From: Ophiobolus disseminans
Lineage: Eukaryota > Ascomycota > Dothideomycetes > Pleosporales > Phaeosphaeriaceae
Reading direction: 5' to 3'
NCBI GenBank assembly: GCA_010093685.1
Contig: MU006227.1
Span: 622,154-686,153 of the forward strand
DNA length: 64,000 nucleotides
Shown: positions 31,772 to 43,962 of the stretch, one piece after another
How the letters are laid out: the number at the start of each line of letters is the position of its first letter
Numbering within the stretch: position 1 is the stretch's first letter
Position numbers and translations under genes: made by a program
The notes under the pieces: model-generated
The model's database searches: none
What the model was told of the DNA's origin: nothing
The model's input: only the letters and a program-made list of their open reading frames with translations

Positions 31772-34433
31772 TTACCTACGCGTCTGATTCTGCAGCGCCA
31801 TGACAGCCCGTTCCAGCTGCCGTAACCTGCTATCCTTCTCTTCATTCTCCTGCCTCAAGCGCTTAATTTCCGCCCTCATATCATCGCTCCCACGCTCCGA
31901 CAGCCCAGAGTCACTTCCACGTTTGCGCTTCAAGCCCGCGAGATCCAAGTCCTCGCGGAACTCGACGGCACGTGAGTAAGGCGACTCTGACGCGTGTCTT
32001 GACTCGAGAAGGGGTGAACCTTCGATGGTGGTGTCGCGGCGAATGATCAGGCCGTGCATGTCGGCTGACATGCTGGTTCTGCGGTGTACGCGGCGGACGT
32101 GCTCAGCTAGGTTTTCCTTCCGCGTGAAGCCGGCGCCGGAGCTGCGCTTGCAGTCGTGGAAGGGACAATAGAGGGATTTCTTGGTGCCGCCGTGTAGCTT
32201 GTGGACTTCGCGTTCGTGCCGGAGTAGGCCGCCACTGTAGGTGAAGCCTTGGAGTTTTTCGCAACCTTTAACGTTGCATTTGTAAGGGCGGTCATGCTTG
32301 TCCATGTGTTTGCTATGAAATCATTAGTAAAGTTCAAAGTTTTGTTTGGGGGGATGTGTAGCTTACCTCCACTCGCATTTTCGATCAAAGAATAGTCCGG
32401 CGCATTCGTGATGTCTGCAAATCATCTTGCCTTCCTGGTTCCTCGGAGGTTCTTCGGCCCGCTTGTAGCTGTGATTCTTTCGCATCGATCCGTCGTCGTC
32501 TCCATCTTGCGAAGTGAGGTCTTCGGAGACGCGCCGACTATGTGTTCGAGGGCTAGTGGCCATGTGCGATCGTTCGCCAGATGTCGGAGAAAGTAGAGGA
32601 GATCGCGGACCCGACATGCTCACAGGAGTGGGCATGTTAGGTATTGAGTTGATCGACGACGTCCGCTCGTGCTTTACCAAAGTCGGAGGCACCTGGATCG
32701 ACGGAGTATCTTGCGGCATTTGGGGATCCATGGCGTATGAGAAGTCGAAGTTTGTATTGAGTTGGAGGTGGTGCGCCTGAGGCTGGTGATATATACTACC
32801 AAAGGCCACGAAGCCTGGGTGTGGCGGAGCAAGGTCGCTTCCCGCGGTCCCGGTGACTCTAATGCTCGGAGTTTGTGGAGTCGAAATCAGATGACGCGGA
32901 CTTTGCTGTTGTGGCAAAGCAGCGTATGGATGCCAAGACTGGTCGTCGCCAAGATGCTGCGGAAAGACGGTCAGTGGCGAGCCTGGATTCTGAGGCAAGT
33001 AGATATTATCGTGCAAATTGTCCGGGAACTGTTGGAGGTCGTCGTGGTAATAAGTATTCTGGCCTAGTCAACGTTAGCCTCGCGATGCTGCAGGCTGAAA
33101 CCAGGGTGTGTAGAGTGGATTTGCAGATTTGAGTGAGTCAGAAGCGGAAGACTAGCACCTACCAGGCAGTTGAGGCGGTGCCCGCCCATAGCGCGACGAG
33201 CCAATCGCTCCGACATGCTCATGGCTCGGCAGCCTAGAGTGTAAAGGGCTGTGATCGGGCGACCAAAATTCCGCGTTTCGTGCCTGGAACATTTCATCAA
33301 GCCCCGCAGTCACGTTGTCTGGGGATGGCTGTTGCGCGTTGTGTTGCGGCTGCGCGCCAATCAGCTGCAGGCCGAAGTTGAAGTCTGCTCGATTTAGCAT
33401 GAAACACTTCTCAAGGAGAGATAGCACCATCTTGCAAACTTACAATCGGACGATGCAGGCGCGCTCCAGGGCACATTGGGGAAGTCGAGCTGCTGAAGCA
33501 TCCTATCCCTGCGCACTCGGTCGCCGGCTCTGCCATCGTGCTCGCTGGGATCACGGTCGTAAAACATCCAGCAGACGCCCCACAGTACAGCCAGCGAGGG
33601 TTTGATAGTCCAAGGGAAAGACGAGCTGAGCGGCCGTGGCTTCTCCGCAAACTCGGAGAACCAAGACAGAAGCTTACGCTGCCTCTTGTCGTGGCCTCCA
33701 CGCAGCAGCTCTTCAAGAGCCTTGCGGGCCAGGGCTTGGGTCAACTCTGCCTGCAGTCGCAGTAGTAGATGCTCATAATTGGCAATGAAGATCTCGTCAA
33801 TGTCGAGCCCAAAGTCCAAGCCCTGAGCCACCAACCAGTCGTCACCATACTGCAATCGGCATGCTGCAACGGTGTTGAGGGCCTCCTGCACCGTGACCAG
33901 TAACTGAATGGTCTGATTCAAGGAGTATCCCTCAAAGATCGGCGCATTGCCGTGTTTGAGGAAGAGCTTATCATCGCCGGCAACGGTCGACAGCGCAAGT
34001 CCCGCTGGATGGAGACTGTCCACAGAGCTAAGCATCCTATGCGGCAAGCTTAGCAGGCGAAACCAAACGAGAAGCTTCTCCAAACATACTGTTGCACCTC
34101 TTCGCCAGCAGCGTCTGAGGCTGCGGAAACACGCGCAGCCGGAACCCGAGATTCAGGCGACAAGCCACACGTCTTCACATTGTTTTTGCAATTGCGGCTC
34201 GTCCCAGCACGTCTTGGATGATGCAGCGGCTTCGCGTGTCGCCCGCCGATCCGTGGTAGACCATTGGGGATGCTCTTGAGCGCCCTCAGGCCCAGAGCAT
34301 CCGTGCCAAGCTGGCAAACGCTGTTGGCTCCATCGAGGGTGCGCGGCGTGACACGTCGCCGGAGCTGGTTGACAAATTGGAGAACCTTGAAGGTGAGGAG
34401 GATGGTCGACTGTTTGCGCTGGTGGATCGCCAT
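31772..34433 (-). CDS. C2H2 zinc-finger transcription factor with C-terminal leucine-zipper-like coil
   Basis: Five exons (34433-34090, 34036-33444, 33384-33163, 33063-32367, 32312-31772) keep one frame for 798 residues. The last four junctions are convincing; the first exon (ATG 34433, MAIHQRKQSTILL) is the weakest part. The middle is Pro/Ser/Gln-rich (PHPGFVAFGSIYHQPQAHH). Near the C-terminus there are two or three C2H2 units spaced for DNA binding: CRHHECAGLFFDRKCEWSKH (spliced across intron 4), CNVKGCEKLQGF..HEREVH and CPFHDCKRSSGAGF..HVRRVH. A coiled coil follows (EIKRLRQENEEKDSRLRQLE). A gtatata box at 34531-34537 lies about 100 bp before the ATG. Probable nuclear regulator; targets unknown. 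Confidence 0.82.
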
Positions 34434-36414
34434 GCCGAGGCCGGTTAAGCGAGGCGGTGATGGGTCTGAGGGTCTGAGGACGTAAGGGAAGACGTACAAC
34501 ACAGAACCGCCCCTCTGCCCGGCTCCGGGGTGTATATACTCATCATCACTACGGGCGGAGCCAGGCTGGAGAGCCTGGCGGTCAAGTCACCCATGAAGAC
34601 ATTGAGGGAGTTGTGAAGGGGTCAAGCCCCATTTCGAAGCCACTCGCCGGCTGATTTGGCTGTCATTGGGCGGCACAGCCACTGCGGTCAAGTGCCTTGG
34701 TGCCTGGGACCTCAACACCTTCTCCGCCGGCCTATCGACACGGAGCCTGGCGGAGGACAAGGTCACACTTCATATCAGTAATGTGGCGCAGTCGTATTTC
34801 TCCCTTTCCCACGCTGTCCCGCGAGGCGCATCCATGGTGTCGTGCCGTCCTGGTGTTCACTGACCGCCGCTGTTTTGTCGCTGCCTTGAGACGGAGCCTC
34901 CCTCTATCCACTTTCGGCCAGCGCTTCATGCGACGATGTTCAGAAACGATCGTGAATCGCCTGAGGCCCCGCTATCTTTCGGGATGTGTTGCAAGGATGG
35001 GATAAGGCATCCCCACAGTGTGGTGCCTCAGACTTCCGAAACGACCTGCAACACGGACTGGACATGACGTCTCACGTCCGTATCTGGCTCGAATCGATCT
35101 GCGCGGGCATCTTGATTCAGGTTGAACATGGTTTTGAGTCAGGTATATGTATGCGTAGATGCCGTTTGTGGCAGCTGGTGCGTGAAGGTGTCTTTCGATT
35201 CCACAGTGTGCTCAGTTTGGACTGCATACAGATGAAGCTGGAGTGCGACTGTCACGCTGCAGCGCTCAACTACTGTACGGCAAGCTACTTGCTTGTAGTA
35301 TTCTCGGGTGATTCCAAGACTTCCCGGGACGGAACAGCTACTAGCATCAACAGTGCGAGGGATCCCTCTCTCACGATAGAACCACAACAGCGTTCGAAAG
35401 CTCTCGAAGCACGTTAACACTTGCTTTTCGGCACGCAAAACACTTCCAAACGGAAAACTCCACGCCGAAGAAGCGCCCCCACCCACTTCACACCCACTCT
35501 TGCATCCTCCGTAGTCTTCCAAATCCCCGAACCACACGAAACACCACGTTCTCAACCTCCTCGGCCTCTCAACCCAGCAGCATTAACCAAACTACTCTAG
35601 CTACATTCCCGCAACACCAAACATAACTTCCGAATGTTCCGAAAGCTTGTTTCCCTATCAAGTAACGCATAAAGGCGTTTTGAATCCCCAGCGGCATGCT
35701 GTGACACCGAAACTTAATGCGGCCTTGGGTGCGAGATATGCAAAACGCTTTGTGCCTGTGAACCCTGGCATGTGAGGCAACTATTTTCAGTGGGTTGGAG
35801 AGTTGGTAAACGTGAAGGTCTGGACGGGGGGCATGTTTGTAAGACTGTGAGGAAGGGGAATAATCTGGTGATCGCTGGGTCTAGAGTGGGAGATGTCTCC
35901 TTGTTGTTAGTGGATGCTTAGTCTTCAGTGACTGTGTCGATTGTAGGATGTATGACTGCGTAAGACTGCGTACAGTAGGCTTCTGCTACTACTGGGGCTA
36001 TTGCAACCTCAATGGCGAAGTAGGTGCCATCAGAGCTCATATGCCTTGAATATAGTGCATGCGATTTAGGTTGTGCATACGAAGGTGCAAATGGCACACT
36101 GTGAATTTCTACTCGTACATGTCAGTTGTGTTGATGAGTAAGTGTTCTGGTAGGTTTTGTAGAAGTAGATGCGTATTTCGTATATGCCGGGTTGGTTCAA
36201 GCCATAGCAACATCAATGGTAAGTGGTGTAGTACATACTGAACCAAGAAAGATGAAGAGGTTAGAAGACAGAAAAATACTGGAGCCGTATCGTTTAAGAG
36301 AAGTGTATTCATGCAGTGAGTATAGTACAGCATCATCCCAAAGCGCCGTTGTTCGCTAGGTATGCATTTTTCTTTCATTTCCTCCCTCACACCACATCAT
36401 CTCTTCTTGCCATC
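34434..36414. other. long intergenic region, no gene seen
   Basis: Almost 2 kb between the C2H2 gene (promoter side) and the end of prohibitin. Open frames at 34.67-35.42 kb on the plus strand have no domain features. No repeat or RNA gene recognised. Confidence 0.4.
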
Positions 36415-37342
36415 CTAGTTCCTCAGTCCCAACAAGAAACTGCCTCCCTTCCCACCATCACCCGACCCTCCACCGGGCAGGTACGAGATATTCGGATTCC
36501 TCGCCAAAAGTTGCGCAACATCCTTCTGCGTCTCAATCCTCCTAATCAGCACCAAGCCATCTCCACTCTTCGCCACGGCCCTAGAAATCGTATCCGCCGC
36601 CTCGGCCTCACCCTCCGCACGAATAACGTTCGCCTGCCTCTCCTGCTCCGCCTTCTCGACGATAAAGCGCGCACGCTCGGCCTCCTGCTGCGCAATCTGC
36701 TTCTCCTCTACGGCCTTTGTGAACTCCTTGCCAAAGGTCATGTGCGTGATGGAAACGTCTTCGAGAGCGATGTTGAACTCGTTGGCACGCTTGAGGAGGT
36801 CGGTGCGGATGCGGTTGGAGACGGCTTCGCGCTGGGTGATTAGTTCGGCGGCGTCGAATTGGGCGACAATGGCTTTGAGGACTTCGTTGCCGATGGAGGG
36901 GAGGACGCGTTCGTCGTAGTCGAGGCCGAGGTTCTGGGGGGAAGTGTTAGGGATGTACTCTTACGTCCTGCTTGACTTGTATACACTGCCAACGTGTAGT
37001 GAATTGTATATATGGGCATACCTGATAAATCTTAGGCAACTGCTTAACCTCCGGACGATGCAACACCCTCAACGTCAATGTAACCATCTGCAAATCCTTG
37101 CTTCCCGTCGTCGTTGAAATATTCCTCGGCCTAGTGCGCACATCATACACAATCGCGCGCTGCAGCCACGGGACCAAGAAATGCGTGCCCTCGTTGACGA
37201 CGTCCTCTTTGACTCCAGACACGCGGTCGAAGATGACGGCCCGCGTGCCGCCCTTGACGTCGTAGATGGACGACTGTGCGACCGAGGCCGCGATGCCGAC
37301 GGGCACGATCCAGCGGAAGAGGGACGTGGGGAGCGCGGCCAT
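36415..37342 (-). CDS. phb1: prohibitin-1, inner mitochondrial membrane
   Basis: Exons 37342-37022 and 36933-36415 with an 88-bp intron give 279 residues, the usual prohibitin length. The N-terminal hydrophobic anchor (SLFRWIVPVGIAASVAQSSI) is followed by the SPFH domain (GGTRAVIFDRVSGV, EGTHFLVPWLQRAIVYDVRT, YDERVLPSIGNEVLKAIVAQ). The C-terminal coiled coil (AVEEKQIAQQEAERARFIVE) comes next. Phb1 assembles with Phb2 into the ring complex that scaffolds membrane proteins and the m-AAA protease and maintains cristae. It is one of the most conserved genes here and the call is near certain. Confidence 0.97.
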
Positions 37343-37698
37343 TGTGTGGGTTGGTATGGGTGTGTGGTGGTGAGGCGGGTGGGAAAATGTATGATGATGG
37401 TCGGGATATGGTCTGTGCTTGTTGTGGCGGGGCTGATTGGCCGCTTACATTGCAACACCACGATTATCTTGGAGATGTCTTGAGTGTACGAGGCGGCTGT
37501 CAGTTAGTTATAATTGACTCCTAATACATGGAGCCTGGAGAGTGTCAATGCTGCACTGTTGAACGATGGTAAGCATGATGATACAGCAAGAAGACACACG
37601 ATAAGTCAAGTTGATGATGGAAAACGGCCTCACGCCAGATGTATTCCTGAAACCACACTATCTACACCCACCCGCCGCCCACCAAAGAATTCAGAGAA
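37343..37698. other. intergenic spacer
   Basis: Prohibitin promoter and 3' end of the eIF4E-like gene, both on the minus strand. No coding signal. Confidence 0.4.
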
Positions 37699-38906
37699 CT
37701 ACTGCTCGATAAAGCCCTTGTGCTCCTTGTGAGCCTTGTACCAGTAGCTCTCCTCCTTCTTTGGCTGCAGCTCATCCGAGAGCTTCTCGAGAATCACCTT
37801 CAGCAACTTCTCCTTGCCCGCCTCGTTCTGTGCGTCGCGGTTCCAGACCGCGATCTGCACCGCGTTCCAGCGCACAGAGTACGAGATCCCGCAGATGTCG
37901 TCGTTGAAGGCTGGAAAGGTGTTAGTGAATGGAAGTGAAGAGTGAATGTGGACAACTTACCAGCTCGCTTGGTCTCGACTGCACCCTGCAGTCCGTCTCC
38001 AACAGCAAGAAGGCACATCTCGTGCCAGAACTGCGCGGCGATGTCCTTGGGGATCTTGAAGTACCAAGCCCCACCGCGCTGGTTGCGAGGATCTTCCCAC
38101 ACTGGCTTGACACCGAGGTGGAACAGGTGTATTGAGTCGCGCAGCTTGAGGGATTCGACGGGAATGTTGTTGAAGTGCTGGTAGAACTCCTTCACGCTGA
38201 TGATCTGGTCACCCAGCGGCTTCGGGCGCGAAGCGTACTCTTCCGAGTTTGCCGACTTGTCTTTGGGGGCAGCCTGCTGACCCTTCTCGGCCCAGAACAT
38301 CCACTTGTGGCGGAACTCGGGAACGCGCACCGACTTGAAGATGGAGTTGAGCATGGCGGTGCCACGCGCGGGTGATGCAGTAGCGGACTGCTCTTCTGGA
38401 GTCGCGCTGGGGAGGTCGGAGGTGCTGAGCACCGGGAAGCGGCCGGCCATGGCGGTAGAGGCGACGGAAACACCGAGGCTGTGGGCGACGGACTTGAGCT
38501 GGGCGGTGTTGGTGCGCACGGTAAGTAGGCGCTTGCAGTTCTCGATGGCGAGGTCGTTGGCGAGGTTCTGGGTGGTCTCCTTGAACTGGGCGCTCGGGAC
38601 GACGAAAGCAGCTTCCTTGGGGATGATGGTGTTGAGCCTGTCGAGGATCTGATCGATGTCGACCTTGACTGCGGGTCTCAGGAGCTGATTGGACTGAGGC
38701 TTGGACGCACCGTACTTGGAGGCGTGGATGAGCGCTTCGAGGAGGGAGAGCGGGACGGCCTTGCGAACAGCTGGGGTGGCTGTGACGTTGGAGCGGTTGC
38801 GGGACGAGGCGTATGGTGAGTAGTCGACGGTCAGAGACTTGTTGTGGTAAGCATTCCGCGCAGCAGAAGCCTGGAGCAGTCCTTGGAGACGCGCGAGGTC
38901 GGACAT
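37699..38906 (-). CDS. eIF4E-family cap-binding protein with long N-terminal extension
   Basis: Exons 38906-37961 and 37910-37699 (49-bp intron) give 385 residues. The C-terminal ~190 residues are an eIF4E fold: FRHKWMFWAEKG, IISVKEFYQHFNNIPVESLK, LGVKPVWEDPRNQRGGAWYF with the cap-stacking Trp of the WED motif, and ICGISYSVRWNAVQIAVWNR. The usual first stacking Trp region is less clear. The ~190-residue N-terminal part (VDIDQILDRLNTIIPKEAAF ..) is not in canonical eIF4E and is conserved-looking rather than low complexity. This fits the alternative eIF4E2/4EHP-like class of filamentous fungi, which may repress or specialise translation. Cytoplasmic. Confident on family, moderate on class. Confidence 0.85.
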
Positions 38907-40123
38907 GGTGATGATGTGTGTAGGAGATGGATGAAGAATGTGGTGTATGTGTGAGGAGTGTAGAGAGTCGAGCGCTTGAAGCTGAAGATGTGGAAGTGGT
39001 TGAAGATGTGAATGAAGTGGTGTTTGCTGAGGAGAAGAAAAGAAGTGACGGAGGAAACGGCTGTACGGTTTTTAAAACTCTCCCAGCCACCCACTGTGCG
39101 CAGCTGACAATAGCTGCCCTTCACAATAGGAGGGGCAGCTATTGTAGGCTCGCTTCAATGGGAGCAGACTTTGCGTTGGTGGAAGTGAAAGTGAGCGTTG
39201 GCCGCACCACGGTGAAGAGGGGCATCGAAGAGGAAGGCACGGAACATGCCGCACCATGTTTTGCGAGGCATTTGTGGTGCAGTTGCAAGGGGGTATTTGG
39301 GAATTTGGAAGAAAGATAGGTAGGTATGAGGAAACTGAGAAGGTGGATGGAACGATTGGAAGATGTATGAGCAGCTATGCTTTTGGAAGGGGAAGACTCG
39401 AGAATTGCAGATATAACAACGAAATCATACGTACTGTTTCCACACAAATACAACAATCTTCCGTTCGATCAAGTACCTTTGCAATCCGACTCAATAAGCA
39501 CTCCTCTCAACACAAACGTGGGGTAAAGTGGCGTGGATAAATGGTCTCAAACTCGGCACAAACAAGTCAATTCCACGGCCAAACGAAGAACAAGCAGTAA
39601 TTCGAGTATCCGAAGATGCAGAACCACGACAGACTCGGGCCAGGCCAGATCTTTAAAGGAAGTTGCGGTGCATAAGTCAGCATGCAGCCGCCCGCACTCG
39701 GTTTCAAACAGCCGTTTCAGCCTCCCCTGCTGACACCAACGGAAAGCGTGTGCCTGGGGCCGAAAGGGCCAAACGGCGCGGCTTGGCGCATGCGACCACG
39801 GCTGCGGGCCGCTTATTGGGTCTGGAGATGGGGAGAGGGCTTGCGGCTGAGATATTGATCGCGTGGAATGGATGCAATTGGCACGGTCTGGACTTGGTGG
39901 GTTGCATGCGTGATGAGGTTTGTGTGGTGCGGTGCGAGCATGAGGACTGGGGCGGTGACATAGCGCTGGAGTGAAACTTTGGTAATGCCGAAACTTCGGG
40001 TTGCGAGAAGTCTGAACATCTTCCACACTTTTTTTCGCAACACCAACACGACTCGCAATACAACACCAACAAACCCGTGACCCGCCCTAAAAGCCACTGC
40101 GCATCAACCTCACAACCAGCACC
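38907..40123. other. divergent intergenic region, no gene seen
   Basis: 1.2 kb shared upstream region of the eIF4E-like gene (minus) and the NOPCHAP1-like gene (plus). No coding features found. Confidence 0.4.
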
Positions 40124-40832
40124 ATGTCAACCCACCCACCCCCAGCATTCACCCACCGTCGCAAACGCGTCCGCTTCGCACCATCCTCCAGCTCCTCACC
40201 CACCATGTCCGACGCCTCCACCCTCGCACCCGCCGACGACTCAACCGCCGCCAGCTCCCACGACTCCTCGAGCGACAGCGACTTGTCCGAATCGAGCGAA
40301 GATCCGAGCTCCGAGAGCTCAAGCGAGGACGAGGACGACGAAGTGGATGCTACATCAGACGATAACCCGGAAGACCGCCTGGCAGAACACACAGGCCGAA
40401 ACGGCATCACAAATCTACGCGCAGGCCAGGGCACGAAACCGACTATGAAATTCGACGAGACGGAGCTGGGACCGGATATACGCACGTTCTTGAAAGACTT
40501 TCTACCGCAGTTGAAAGCTTCGAATGAGGAGTTGGAGAGGCAGCGGGTGGCGGGCACGTTGAAAGGGAGGGAGATAGATGCGACTGAGGGCGGGGAGGGA
40601 GAGGCGTATATTGAGATGGTGAGTGTGGAATGGTGTAGTGGAAGGTGTTGGAGCTGATGATAATTAGGACTTGGGATTGGGTGTGCTTGAGGAGAAAGAT
40701 GGAGAGGAGAGTGGAAGCGATGAGGAAATGGAGGATGGGCAGAAAGAGAAGGACGTGCTTGGGAAACTTATGGGTGGTAGGGATACGAAGGAGGGTGCTG
40801 TGATTCAAGAGGTGAAGGATAGACAATCATGA
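40124..40832 (+). CDS. NOPCHAP1-like protein (DUF4598), box C/D snoRNP assembly chaperone candidate
   Basis: Exons 40124-40618 and 40668-40832 with a 49-bp intron give 219 residues. A basic start (HRRKRVRF) precedes a long Ser/Asp/Glu tract, then the family core LGPDIRTFLKDFLPQLKASN (around residues 112-131) and a short C-terminal acidic region. The core is typical of DUF4598, whose human member NOPCHAP1 links NOP58 to the R2TP complex during snoRNP assembly. Transfer of that role to this fungus is inference. An AG-rich 3' end overlaps nothing on the other strand. Confidence 0.75.
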
Positions 40833-41042
40833 GAAGGCAATTGGCGGTAGGATCGAGTTGGAGAGAGAAAGTCGTTGTTTTAGTAGAGAGTAGGATATTG
40901 TGGGCCTCTTGAAAATACAACGAGACAACCGCCATCGTCCCTTCTCTCTGGAAACCAACCATCGAATCCCTCCACCTCGCTACACGAAAGTGCACGACAT
41001 CTCCCACCGCCGCGCAACACCGTACACCCCACCTCCTCCCCG

Positions 41043-41841
41043 CTAGACATGCCCCATCCCCCCCTTCGCCCACGTCGCATCCGCCTCCCCCCTCACCTCC
41101 GGGACCCCAATATACTCCCTCACGCTCTTCTTCCTCTCCCAATCCGCCCCAAACCTCCCATCCCTATCCCTCAACCTCCCTTCAAAATCCGGCATCTGGT
41201 CCTCCGCCGTATAACTCGTCATCAGCTGCGGCTCGCCCAGCGGCAATTTATCCCCGCGGTCCGTCTGCCACAAATGGTACACTTTCCCATAAAGCTGCAC
41301 GACTTCCTCCATCTCCTTGGTCTCGGCGATTTCCCATGCGGCCTCGGGGACGCCGGATGGCTTGGGCATGATGAGCATTCCGGATTTCACTTCGAAGACG
41401 TGTGTGTGCCAGAGTTTTTGCTCGGTGGGGTCGAGGGTGTGGAAGAGTTTGGGCGTGATCATGTACTCTGCAAACGTTAATTCGACAGACATGTTTAAGG
41501 GAGGAATGATATATACGTACCGATGCCGATGATTCGCGCGGGCGCCGTGGGAGAGTCGTACAGGATGCATTGGCGCACGTCGTCATTTAGGTGCGCGCAG
41601 TAGTGGTTTGCTTCGACGGCGGGGCGCGTGGGTTCGTGGGCGTAGGCGTGGAAGGCGTTTAGATGGGCGCATATGCGCTGCACTGGGGCAAAGTTCTGGT
41701 GCGTTTGAGTATACAAGTCGGATGTTATGGAGTAGTTGGAAAGCTTACCTGGACCATGGAAGCGCCTGTCTCGAGTGTCTTGTTTGTGGCGCTCTCGGGC
41801 TCGCCGAGAGTGTTGTTGGTTACTGGAAGGGAGTCCATCAT
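41043..41841 (-). CDS. OBAP / DUF1264 domain protein
   Basis: Three exons (41841-41749, 41695-41521, 41467-41043) give 230 residues; the start is the first of two consecutive ATGs. Conserved blocks of the oil-body-associated protein family are visible: FAPVQRICAHLNAFHAYAHE, QCILYDSPTAPARIIGIGEY (spliced), FHTLDPTEQKLWHTHVFEVK and LYGKVYHLWQTDRGDKLPLG. Plant members associate with lipid bodies; the fungal role is unknown. Convergent with the NOPCHAP1-like gene 210 bp away. Confidence 0.85.
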
Positions 41842-42833
41842 GTACGATACTGGGTTGGCTTTTGTGAGTGTTGATGTAGGTTCAATTCTGGTTGTTCGAT
41901 GTACTGGAATTGCAAGTATGCGCACCGTTATATGCCATCACGAAAAGAGCGTGACCGATGAACAGAAACTGACGTCATAATGATTTGATTGGATCCCTGC
42001 ACGAGGCGAAGGAAGGGGCAGCAGCAGTGTATGTTTGCCGCAGCTCACCATTTGACCTTTGAGGAACTCGCTACCCACGAATTCTATACTGACTCGCCCT
42101 CACCAACCTCCCAAAAATTCTCTCATCATCCGCCTGACTCATCAAGATGTCGGTCTTGCCCCGAATCTCCCCTCTTCTCATCACTGAGCATGCGCCGATG
42201 GCATATTATGTTCATGCAACACTTTCACGTGGTTGCTGCGGTAGGTAGGAGGACTTGGAAGTGCTCGAGGTCGCCCAAACGTGGAAGCGTGTTCTGTACA
42301 CGAGGTCATGCTTACTTCGTCAGTGTTGAAGCTGGGTGAGTAGAGAAATCGGACTATAGGCCTAGTTCAAGAGCTCCAGTCTGGGACTTAGAACGTTCGG
42401 TGTGCTGAGAGCGTCATGCGCCTCCATAGTCGGTGACATCAAAACCCATGCCTACGGAAGTATTTAAAATGCGCGCGGCGCAAGAGGATCATTGATTTCA
42501 TCGAGCAAACTGGAATACCCAGAGTGCGCGAGCTCCTTACAACAATCGAGAGCTACGGTCAAGTAATTCACCAGACAGGAAAGAAGCAATGAATGAGCTT
42601 CTAAACCCCGATTGACTCACCCCGTTCTCGACCCGAGCTCGGGGCATGACACTCTGGACTACATAATAAGTTGTACACTCGCAATTGGGGTAGAACCCTC
42701 TCACCGATTCACTCAACATCACCCCATCAACCCTGCTCCCACAGTCGCTCTCAATTCTGACCTGATCAACAGTTGGAACCCACCGGAAGTCCAACATAAA
42801 CCATAGCTCGTTCAGTTCAGACCACTGACATAA
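41842..42833. other. intergenic, carries one copy of a diverged dispersed segment
   Basis: No gene recognised. 41934-41972 (gcgaccgtt..gatgaacagaaactgacgt) resembles 44170-44230 on the same strand; see findings. Confidence 0.4.
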
Positions 42834-43379
42834 TTGACCGTGTCCGTGCCATTTGGAGATGATTATAGTCTTTATCACTTTCAATGGGCAAATCACCTCC
42901 AAGTATTGGATGCTTACGATGATGACTATGGGGCTAATCGTTTCGCTCATGAGGTATTGAGCGCTATCAAAAATGCTCCTTACCTTCGCAAACTGAATCT
43001 TGTCGTAACAACAGGTTACTTGCCTATTACAGACAAAGCCACAAACCTGACCCATAGCTTTTACTTCTCCTACGAGCCCAATCTCAGACCTCATTTTCTG
43101 GATAACCGCCGCACCGCTGAAGCCTTCAGCGAACTTCGACAGATCAAGCGATCGCTCAAGATCACCATCACTAGGCTCGATTGTAGTAACGGCGGAAATT
43201 GGAACCGTTACTCACAAGATGGGTTCCTCATGAAGATGAGAAATTCATTTGGTACGTGGGACCAGCGCGACGAGCTTTTGGATAATTCAGGCAATTGGAG
43301 CACTACACAACAACAGACCAAAGTCGACCCGGATGAGTATCTAAAAAGTCTCGAGGCTTTGTTTGCGGCAAATCTCTAG
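42834..43379 (+). pseudogene. uncharacterised protein fragment, related to the one at 29191-29640
   Basis: The frame encodes YDDDYGANRFAHEVL, APYLRKLNLVVTT, IKRSLKITITRLDC, GTWDQRDELLDNSG and EYLKSLEALFAANL, with a proper stop at 43377. It has no in-frame ATG at its 5' end and no convincing upstream exon. It shares several motifs in order with the minus-strand fragment at 29.2-29.6 kb. A leucine-rich pattern at the start hints at an F-box/LRR-like family whose N-terminus is lost. Function unknown. Confidence 0.45.
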
Positions 43380-43509
43380 AACGTCGCTTGGCGTAGGAAC
43401 GAGGAAGTCACGTATGTACCACACTTTGACTAGGTTGGACACTTAATCTAGCTATGGCAACAAACTTTACAGACTCTGGTAATTACGATGGGAATAGCGG
43501 CAAGACGTG

Positions 43510-43962
43510 TTAAGCATCAAGCAGGGCGCGAAATGTAATTATCGGTGCGCGTTTAGAAAAAGCAGTGTAGCAAGTTGAACAAGTCCTGAAACGTTCAATT
43601 ATTCTCAGTGCAAGGCGAGCGAAATGCAAAAATCGTAATATCAATTCAAAAGCGTGATTGCCCCAACTCCATCGCAATACCCAAAGAAAAAAACCAAATT
43701 CCTTCAGGAAGACCACTCTCCGTCCCAGCACGCTCGCAACAACCAGCAGCAACCTCGCCGACAATACTCCAACTCGCTCAGTGACCTCAATATGGACGTT
43801 CTTTTTGCTGAAATGGGTCTCAACCGCGTCCACGATATAGCCCTGTGTGTTCACCGCGACCGAAAAACTCAGGCCATTGCGAGCACCTCGTTGTAGCGAC
43901 TCGACTTCCTCAATAACAGAATCGCACAATTCCTGGTAGATGTTCTCGCTCATGCTCCGCAT
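43510..43962 (-). CDS. hypothetical protein, doubtful
   Basis: ATG-initiated 150-residue frame (MRSMSENIYQELCDSVIEEV ..) with a hydrophobic middle (SARLLLVVASVL and FLKEFGFFLWVLRW) and a basic C-terminus. No family recognised and no introns. It may be real because the N-terminal 70 residues have balanced composition, but there is no independent support; it could be chance. Confidence 0.3.
   Translation of the reverse strand: MRSMSENIYQELCDSVIEEVESLQRGARNGLSFSVAVNTQGYIVDAVETHFSKKNVHIEVTERVGVLSARLLLVVASVLGRRVVFLKEFGFFLWVLRWSWGNHAFELILRFLHFARLALRIIERFRTCSTCYTAFSKRAPIITFRALLDA

Noticed and set aside
34986..35417. 143-codon plus-strand open frame between the C2H2 gene and prohibitin
   Set aside because: No recognisable domain, no supporting splice pattern and no ATG context of note.
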